The notes below the pieces were generated by a model that ran no database searches, had not been told where the DNA came from, and saw only the letters and a list, made by a program, of their open reading frames with translations. 64,000 bases of DNA, from contig NC_057795.1 in assembly GCF_018294505.1 (NCBI RefSeq), forward strand, positions 521,363,184-521,427,183. The letters run 5' to 3'. Made by a program: the position numbers and the translations under genes. This DNA comes from Triticum aestivum (lineage: Eukaryota > Streptophyta > Magnoliopsida > Poales > Poaceae). Below, in pieces: positions 58,130 through 64,000 of the stretch. How positions within the stretch are numbered: the first letter of the stretch is position 1; each line of letters begins with the position of its first letter.

Positions 58130-61100
58130 TTAAGTATAAAATGGGCGAAGTAGCTCCGCGTTCCAATCTCGGGGCTCGTCGATATTATGCTCGACGTTGT
58201 AAAGACGGTACGCCCCGTTGTGGAGAACCTTGGTGACTATGAAGGGGCCTTCCCAAGAAGGAGCAAGCTTGTGTGGTTTGTGTTGATCCACTCGGAGAAC
58301 TAAATCTCCTTCCTGGAAGGCTCGACCTCTCACATTTCTGGCGTGGAAACGACGCAAATCTTGTTGGTAGATGGTCGAACGGATCAGAGCCATCTCCCTT
58401 TCTTCCTCTAAAAGGTCGACTGCGTCCTGCCGCGCTTGTTCAGCCTCTGCTTCGTTGTAGATTTCAACTCGAGGAGCATTGTGGAGAAGATCACTCGGCA
58501 AGACTGCTTCAGCTCCGTAGACCAAGAAGAATGGAGTTCTTCCGGTCGACCGATTAGGTGTGGTCCGCAGCCCCCAAAGCACTGAGGGAAGTTCGTCGAC
58601 CCAAGCTCCAGCCGCGTGTTTGAGATCACGCATCAGTCGAGGCTTCAATCCCTTAAGAATCAGTCCATTAGCTCGCTCTGCTTGTCCATTCGACTGCGGA
58701 TGGGCGACTGAAGCGTAGTCGACCCGTGTGCCTTGGGAGTTGCAGAAATCTCTGAATTCCTCTGAGTCAAAGTTCGACCCATTATCCGTAATGATGCTGT
58801 GCGGGACTCCATATCTGAATATTAGTTCCCTGATGAAGCTAACAGCAGTACCGGTGTCAAGGCTCTTGATTGGTTTAGCCTCGATCCACTTGGTGAACTT
58901 GTCGACTGCCACCAGTACATGCGTGAAGCCACTTCGTCCTGTTCTCAAAGGACCGACCATGTCCAGTCCCCATACTGCGAAAGGCCAGACGAGTGGGATG
59001 GTCTTTAGGGCCGACGCAGGCTTGTGCGACATATTCGAGTAGAACTGACATCCCTCGCACTTATCCACTATCTCTTTTGCCATCTCATTCGCCTTTGGCC
59101 AGTAAAATCCGGCTCGGTATGCTTTGGCCACGATGGTCCGAGAGGACGCATGATGACCACAGGTCCCCGAGTGGATATCATTGAGGATGAGTCGACCTTC
59201 TTCTGGTGTTATGCACTTCTGACCAACTCCAGTCGCGCTTTCTCTGTATAATTGTCCTTTGATTACGGTAAAGGCCTTAGATCGACGGACGATCTGTCGA
59301 GCCTCTTCCTCATCCTCCGGAAGCTCTTTTCTCAGGATATATGCGACATACGGAACTGTCCAGTCGGGAATGACCACCAAGACCTCCATGATCAAGTCGA
59401 CCACCGCTGGGACTTCAACTTCAGTCGGATCTGTGGCACTCTTGGGCTGTGGAGTTTCTTCGGTGAAAGGATCTTCTTTGACTGACGGAGTGTGTATATG
59501 CTCCAAGAACACACCACTCGGAATGGCTTCTCTCTTGGAACCTATCTTTGCTAGATCATCAGCTGCTTGATTTTTCAGTCGGGGTATATGATGGAGCTCC
59601 AACCCCTCGAACTTCTTTTCCAGCTTCCTCACTGCACTGCAGTATCCAGTCATGGCTGGGCTTCTCACGTCCCACTCTTTCATCACCTGGTTGACCACTA
59701 AATCCGAGTCGCCATAGACCATCAGGCGACGGACGCCGAGTGAAATGGCCATGCGCAACCCATATAAGAGGGCCTCATATTCTGCCTCATTGTTGGAGGA
59801 ATCAAAGTGAATCTGGAGCACATATCTGAGCTTATCTCCTCTGGGGGAAACCAGGACAACCCCAGCACCGGAACCATTCAACATCTTAGAGCCATCAAAG
59901 AACATGGTCCAATGCTCCGAGTGAACTTCAGTCGGCTGCTGTTGTTCAATCCACTCGGCGAGGAAATCTGCTATTGCCTGGGACTTAATGGCTTTCTTTG
60001 CCTCAAACTTGATATCAAGGGGAAGAAGTTCAATCGCCCATTTGGCCACTCGACCAGTTGCATCTCTGTTGTGCAAAATCTCTGATAGTGGAGCGTCGCT
60101 GACGACTGTGATGGAATGATCAGAAAAATAATGAGCAACCTTCTTTGTGGTCATGTATATTCCATACACAAGCTTCTGATAATGAGGATATCTCTGCTTG
60201 GATGGAGTCAAGACTTCAGACAAATAATACACTGGGCGCTGAACTTTGAGAGCTTTTCCTTCTTCTTCCCGCTCGACCGTAAGCACAGTACTGACGACTT
60301 GTCCTGTGGCTGCGATATAGAGCAACAGAGGCTCTTTGCTGATTGGAGCAGCAAGCACCGGCTGGGTGGAGAGCAGAGCTTTTAGCTCGGCAAACGCTGC
60401 ATCAGCTTCTGGAGTCCACTCGAACTTGTCTGTCTTCTTCATCAGTCGGTAAAGAGGCAATGCCTTTTCACCGAGTCGTGAGATGAATCGACTTAATGCG
60501 GCCAAGCATCCAGTAAGCTTCTGGACATCGTGCACTCGCACAGGGCGTTTCATTCGGAGAATAGTGCCAATCTTCTCTGGGTTAGCGTCGATTCCCCGTT
60601 CGGAAACGAGAAAACCGAGTAACTTGCCACCAGGAACTCCAAATGTGCACTTTGATGGATTGAGCTTGATATCATATCTTCTGAGGTTGGCAAATGTTTC
60701 GGCGAGATCAGCGAGCAGGTCGGAACCTTTTCGTGACTTGACAACGATATCATCCATATATGCTTCCACATTCCGACTGATTTGAGTGAGTAGACACTTC
60801 TGAATCATTCGCATAAATGTGGCTCCGGCATTCTTGAGGCCGAATGGCATGGTGATATAGCAGAAGCACCCGAATGGAGTGATGAAAGCTGTTTTTACCT
60901 CGTCGGGTCCGTACAGACGGATCTGGTGGTACCCGGAGTAGGCATCTAAAAAAGATAGCCTCTCGCATCCCGCGGTCGAGTCAACAATTTGATCTATGCG
61001 AGGGAGAGGAAAATGATCTTTCGGGCAGGCCCGGTTGATGTGCTTGAAATCAATGCACATTCGGAGCGACTTGTCCTTCTTAGGAACCATGACGACATTA

Positions 61101-61279
61101 GCGAGCCACTCGGAGTGGTATATCTCTCGGATAAATCCTGCCGCCAACAGTCGAGCCACTTCTTCACCAATGGCTTTTCTCTTCTGGACGGCGGACCGCC
61201 GAAGATGCTCTTTGACTGGTTTTGCAGATGAGTCGACTCTTAGGCGATGCTCAGCCAGTCCCCTGGGAACACCTGGCAT
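58130..61279 (-). CDS. pol of element 2: RT, dual RNase H, integrase, intact
   Basis: 1049 codons without a stop; the true frame extends up to the gag stop. RT: residues ~30-250 with YMDDIVVKS at 174-182. First RNase H ~300-430, catalytic acids poor. Archaeal-type RNase H ~455-580: D462, E500, D524 and the AADDLAK motif. Integrase ~690-960: zinc finger H703/H709 and C741/C744, catalytic D773 (WGLDMVGPL), D832 (TDNGSNF), E868 (NGQAERAN), then a GPY/F module (WEGPFIVTKV). All catalytic residues I can check are present. In the cell these enzymes copy the element's RNA to DNA and insert it. The start MPGVPRG is only the first Met after the stop; translation would come through gag. Confidence 0.9.
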   Translation of the reverse strand: MPGVPRGLAEHRLRVDSSAKPVKEHLRRSAVQKRKAIGEEVARLLAAGFIREIYHSEWLANVVMVPKKDKSLRMCIDFKHINRACPKDHFPLPRIDQIVDSTAGCERLSFLDAYSGYHQIRLYGPDEVKTAFITPFGCFCYITMPFGLKNAGATFMRMIQKCLLTQISRNVEAYMDDIVVKSRKGSDLLADLAETFANLRRYDIKLNPSKCTFGVPGGKLLGFLVSERGIDANPEKIGTILRMKRPVRVHDVQKLTGCLAALSRFISRLGEKALPLYRLMKKTDKFEWTPEADAAFAELKALLSTQPVLAAPISKEPLLLYIAATGQVVSTVLTVEREEEGKALKVQRPVYYLSEVLTPSKQRYPHYQKLVYGIYMTTKKVAHYFSDHSITVVSDAPLSEILHNRDATGRVAKWAIELLPLDIKFEAKKAIKSQAIADFLAEWIEQQQPTEVHSEHWTMFFDGSKMLNGSGAGVVLVSPRGDKLRYVLQIHFDSSNNEAEYEALLYGLRMAISLGVRRLMVYGDSDLVVNQVMKEWDVRSPAMTGYCSAVRKLEKKFEGLELHHIPRLKNQAADDLAKIGSKREAIPSGVFLEHIHTPSVKEDPFTEETPQPKSATDPTEVEVPAVVDLIMEVLVVIPDWTVPYVAYILRKELPEDEEEARQIVRRSKAFTVIKGQLYRESATGVGQKCITPEEGRLILNDIHSGTCGHHASSRTIVAKAYRAGFYWPKANEMAKEIVDKCEGCQFYSNMSHKPASALKTIPLVWPFAVWGLDMVGPLRTGRSGFTHVLVAVDKFTKWIEAKPIKSLDTGTAVSFIRELIFRYGVPHSIITDNGSNFDSEEFRDFCNSQGTRVDYASVAHPQSNGQAERANGLILKGLKPRLMRDLKHAAGAWVDELPSVLWGLRTTPNRSTGRTPFFLVYGAEAVLPSDLLHNAPRVEIYNEAEAEQARQDAVDLLEEEREMALIRSTIYQQDLRRFHARNVRGRAFQEGDLVLRVDQHKPHKLAPSWEGPFIVTKVLHNGAYRLYNVEHNIDEPRDWNAELLRPFYT

Positions 61280-61342
61280 GTCAGCGGGCTTCCATGCAAA
61301 AATGTCCCAGTTCTCACGGAGGAACTGGATGAGCGCTTCTTC

Positions 61343-64000
61343 CTATTTTGGGTCGAGTGTTGTGGAGATGCGGGTCGGAGCTGCATCGGGGTCGGTCGGG
61401 TGAATGTGAACAGGCTTCGTCTCACCGGACGACTGGAATGCAGACTCTGTGGCGGGTTTCTTTGATCGCAGCAAGTCACTCGGATCTGCGTTTTGCTTGT
61501 ATTCCTCGAACTCGACCGCTGTCACCTGGGAATCGGCAATCTTGGAGCCCTTCTGAAAGCACTCTTCTGCCTTTTTCCGATCACCGGTGACAGTGATCAC
61601 TCCTTTGGGGCCGGGCATCTTCAATTTGAGGTACACGTAACATGGTCGAGCCATGAACCGTGCGTAAGCTGGTCTCCCCAAAATGGCATGATATGCACTC
61701 TGAAAATCCACGACCTCAAACGTCAACTTTTCTTTGCGAAAATGTTTCGAATCACCAAACACCACGTCCAAAGCTATTTGGCCGAGTGACTCGGCTTTCT
61801 TCCCTGGTATAACTCCATGAAAGCTCATGTTACTAGTGCTCAGTCGGGACATCGGAATGCCCATTCCTTTCAGTGTGTCTGCATACAACAAATTCAGCCC
61901 GCTTCCACCATCCATCAGCACCTTTGTCAGTCGAGTGCCTTCGACAACTGGATCGACCACCAAAGCTTGCCTCCCAGGGGTGGCAATATGAGTCGGGTGA
62001 TCAGATTGGTCGAATGTGATGGGTATTTGAGACCATTTCAGATAATTTGCTTTTGCTGGGGCAACCATGTTCACCTCTCGGTTAATGACTTTCAGTCGAC
62101 TCCTGCTTTCCACATCTGCAAAGATCATCAGAGTGGAGTTGATATGCGGATATCCTTCCTCACTGTCCTCCTTGTCTTCGGCCTTGTCCGACTCCTTCTC
62201 CTTGTCCTTAGACTGTTTTCCCTGAAACTGCTGGATCAGGAGTCGACATTGGCGAGTGGTGTGCTTCGGGTAGATGATATTCCCCTCTTCGTCTTTCTTC
62301 GTGTGGATGTGACATGGCATATCCATTACGTCGTTCCCTTCTTTATCCTTTACCTTCTTGGGGTTCCAGGATCCTTTTGGTTTCCCCTTAAACTTTCCCT
62401 GAGTCACGGCCAGAGCCTCTCCAGGAGCTGCCGGTTCAGCCTTCCGCTTCTGTTTCCGACTGGTGTTTCCTTTTTCCGACTGACTCGGCTTGTGCTTGCC
62501 GCTTCGGAGTCGGTCTTCTTCTTCGCCGTTGGCGTACTTGGTAGCAATCTCCATCATCCGACTCAAGGTCATGTCACCGGTTCGACCAAACTTCAAACTC
62601 AGTTCTCTGTTCTTGACGCCATCTTTGAAGGCGCAGACTGCCTGATGATCAGACACATTCTCCACAGTGTGGTGCAAAGTGATCCACCTCTGAATATACT
62701 CTCTGAGAGTCTCATTAGCCTTCTGCACGCAGACTTGCAACTCTGTCAATCCAGCTGGTCGCTTGCAAGTTCCTTCAAACGTTCTGATGAACACTCGGGA
62801 CAGATCTTCCCAAGTGTAAATGCTGCTAGGAGGTAATTGAGTCAACCATGCCCTGGCAGAACCTTCCAGCATGAGGGGCAAATGCTTCATGGCCACCTCG
62901 TCGTTCCCACCACCAATCTGAACTGCCACTCGGTAGTCTTCAAGCCAAGTTTCAGGCTTAGACTCACCAGTGAACTTGCTGACTCCTGTTGCCAACCTGA
63001 AATTGGGAGGGATAACTGCGGCTCTGATAGCTCTGCTGAAACATTCAGGACCAGAAACATGCACTCGACTGCTTGTGGGCGCATCTCTGTCGAGTCCGCC
63101 CCGATGGGCTCTGTTCCGGTCGACCAAACCTTGCACGATAATGGATCGCGCGTCGAAGCCTGGTTCTCTGGGGTCGACTGGAACCCTTCGCCCTGTACTG
63201 TACTGACGCCTGTCATCTTGCTGCCGAGGAGCGTAAGACCCACCCCTCGGAGGGGAATTGGGGCACTCGACGCCTATCATCTCGGTCGAGTCGGTCGCCA
63301 TATTGATCTCGCCGATTCTCGCGCCCTTCACGCCGCGGAGGCGATCTGGGGCTGTGAGCCGACTGAACCGTATTCACAGTGACGGATCGACTGTGAATTC
63401 TGTTGCGCGACTGAGACACGGCTGAATTCTGATCTCCTGCTGCCCGGAGCAGATCCCTGATCTGCAGCAAACCTCTGCCAGCTTCCGACTGCGAAGGCTG
63501 GATGGACTCTGCTATACGGGTCGCAGCTGCTAAATTCTGGATTGGGGTTCGATATACCTGAGTCGGCGGGAAGAGTTGACGTCGACTGGTGTCGGGAACT
63601 CGTTGCCGCGCGCGCTCGTCGAGTGCTCGCTGAAGATTCTCCAGTCGAGTGCGCTCGGCCAAATTGGCCAGACGCGCCTCCTCCAAGGCACGAGCCTCGG
63701 GGGTTTCTCCTGCGATGGGAGTACGCAGGGCATCCACGTTCCTGCGGCGAAGTTCCTCTCTTTGCAGAGAGTCGAGTGGCTCGGGCTGGTACTCTTCGTG
63801 GCGTCGTGCGGGGTCGCCTCCGTCACCTGCTCCACCATCACGGGCGAAGCCAGGGGGACTGCGGGGCCCGTCGACCATCAAGATTTCCGCCGCTGGATCA
63901 CTGCTACCGCACTCGGATGCAGTCTCTACGGAGCCAGTCGACAGATCGAACAAGCCGTAGAGAGATTCGTCGGGCTCGATTGCCGCAACTTGGGTGGTGG
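61343..64000 (-). pseudogene. gag and protease of element 2: one frameshift, one stop
   Basis: The N-terminal part (from beyond the window edge to about 63250) reads FDLSTGSVETASECGSSDPA and continues in a second frame after a single-base shift near 63250-63262. The main part (63331-61346) has the Gag capsid signature (FTGESKPETWLEDYRVAV; FIRTFEGTCKRPAGL), a Cys/His box (CHIHTKKDEEGNI, then HTTRQC), and a protease with DGGSGLNLL (near 61910). It ends DPK, TAG (61343-61345), then runs in the same frame into pol. As in element 1, the gag-pol boundary stop is where a CAG is expected. It may be a C-to-T change, or a regulated stop if it is shared widely in the family. Confidence 0.8.

Larger units (their letters stand above)
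52003..64000 (-). mobile_element. Gypsy element 2 (Tat lineage), runs off the window
   Basis: On the minus strand: gag (from beyond 64000 to 61346), pol (61342-58130), a 73-bp tandem array, an antisense gene on the plus strand, polypurine tract, 3' LTR. Its 5' LTR lies outside. Pol has the dual RNase H of the Tat lineage and no chromodomain. GTCGAC, CGAGTG and CACTCGG words pervade LTR, introns, repeats and genes alike. Few lesions are seen, so this copy is younger than element 1 and abuts or invaded it. Confidence 0.85.

Noticed and set aside
61817..62836. 339-codon frame on the plus strand
   Set aside because: It is the antisense shadow of the well-supported gag of element 2, with no domain, promoter or splice support of its own.

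Overview
This is nuclear DNA from a large-genome grass. The combination of long Tat-lineage Gypsy retrotransposons, Stowaway and Mutator-type elements nested in one another, and decayed members of grass-expanded families (Ulp1/plant-mobile-domain, B3, XS-type zinc finger, 3'-5' exonuclease) points to the Triticeae (wheat, Aegilops, barley, rye). That assignment is inference; no species is claimed. There is no bacterial gene, CRISPR array, rRNA or tRNA that I can see.

Layout. 1-7.6 kb: a 13-exon Ulp1-type peptidase gene (minus strand), head to head with a 3'-5' exonuclease gene (plus); both carry small disabling lesions. 8.7-17.3 kb: a two-domain B3 gene (minus) whose coding exon was split by a ~4.5-kb solo LTR with a 5-bp target-site duplication; that LTR was in turn split by a ~2.7-kb Mutator-like element carrying an Ulp1-like gene with no intact catalytic triad. 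18.2-31.6 kb: five diverged copies of a ~1.7-2.0-kb non-coding repeat, around a 4-kb island of three small decayed genes. Inside repeat copy 2 lies a complete-looking Pol III-type transcription unit (USE, 26 bp, TATATA, G start, strong hairpin, T5 terminator) whose RNA I do not recognise. 31.9-41.3 kb: two XS-type zinc-finger genes and the C-terminal part of a B3-like gene, each with an in-frame stop; one has a tandemly triplicated exon.

41.9-64.0 kb: an AGCATGCT-rich array, then two Tat-lineage Gypsy elements facing each other. Element 1 (plus, from 42316) has a gag-pol that is one continuous frame broken by eight stops, all explainable by C-to-T change, and carries an antisense coiled-coil ORF. 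Element 2 (minus, 52003 to beyond the window end) has a nearly intact gag-pol and, antisense to it, an intact seven-exon gene of about 897 residues with its own TATA box. The LTR between the two elements has a polypurine tract on one side and a primer-binding-site-like sequence on the other.

How it works together: nearly every host gene here is broken by one or two point lesions or by insertion, so this is a decaying gene island between retrotransposon blocks. The parts that look functional are the antisense gene and pol of element 2 and, possibly, the Pol III unit at 20.6 kb.
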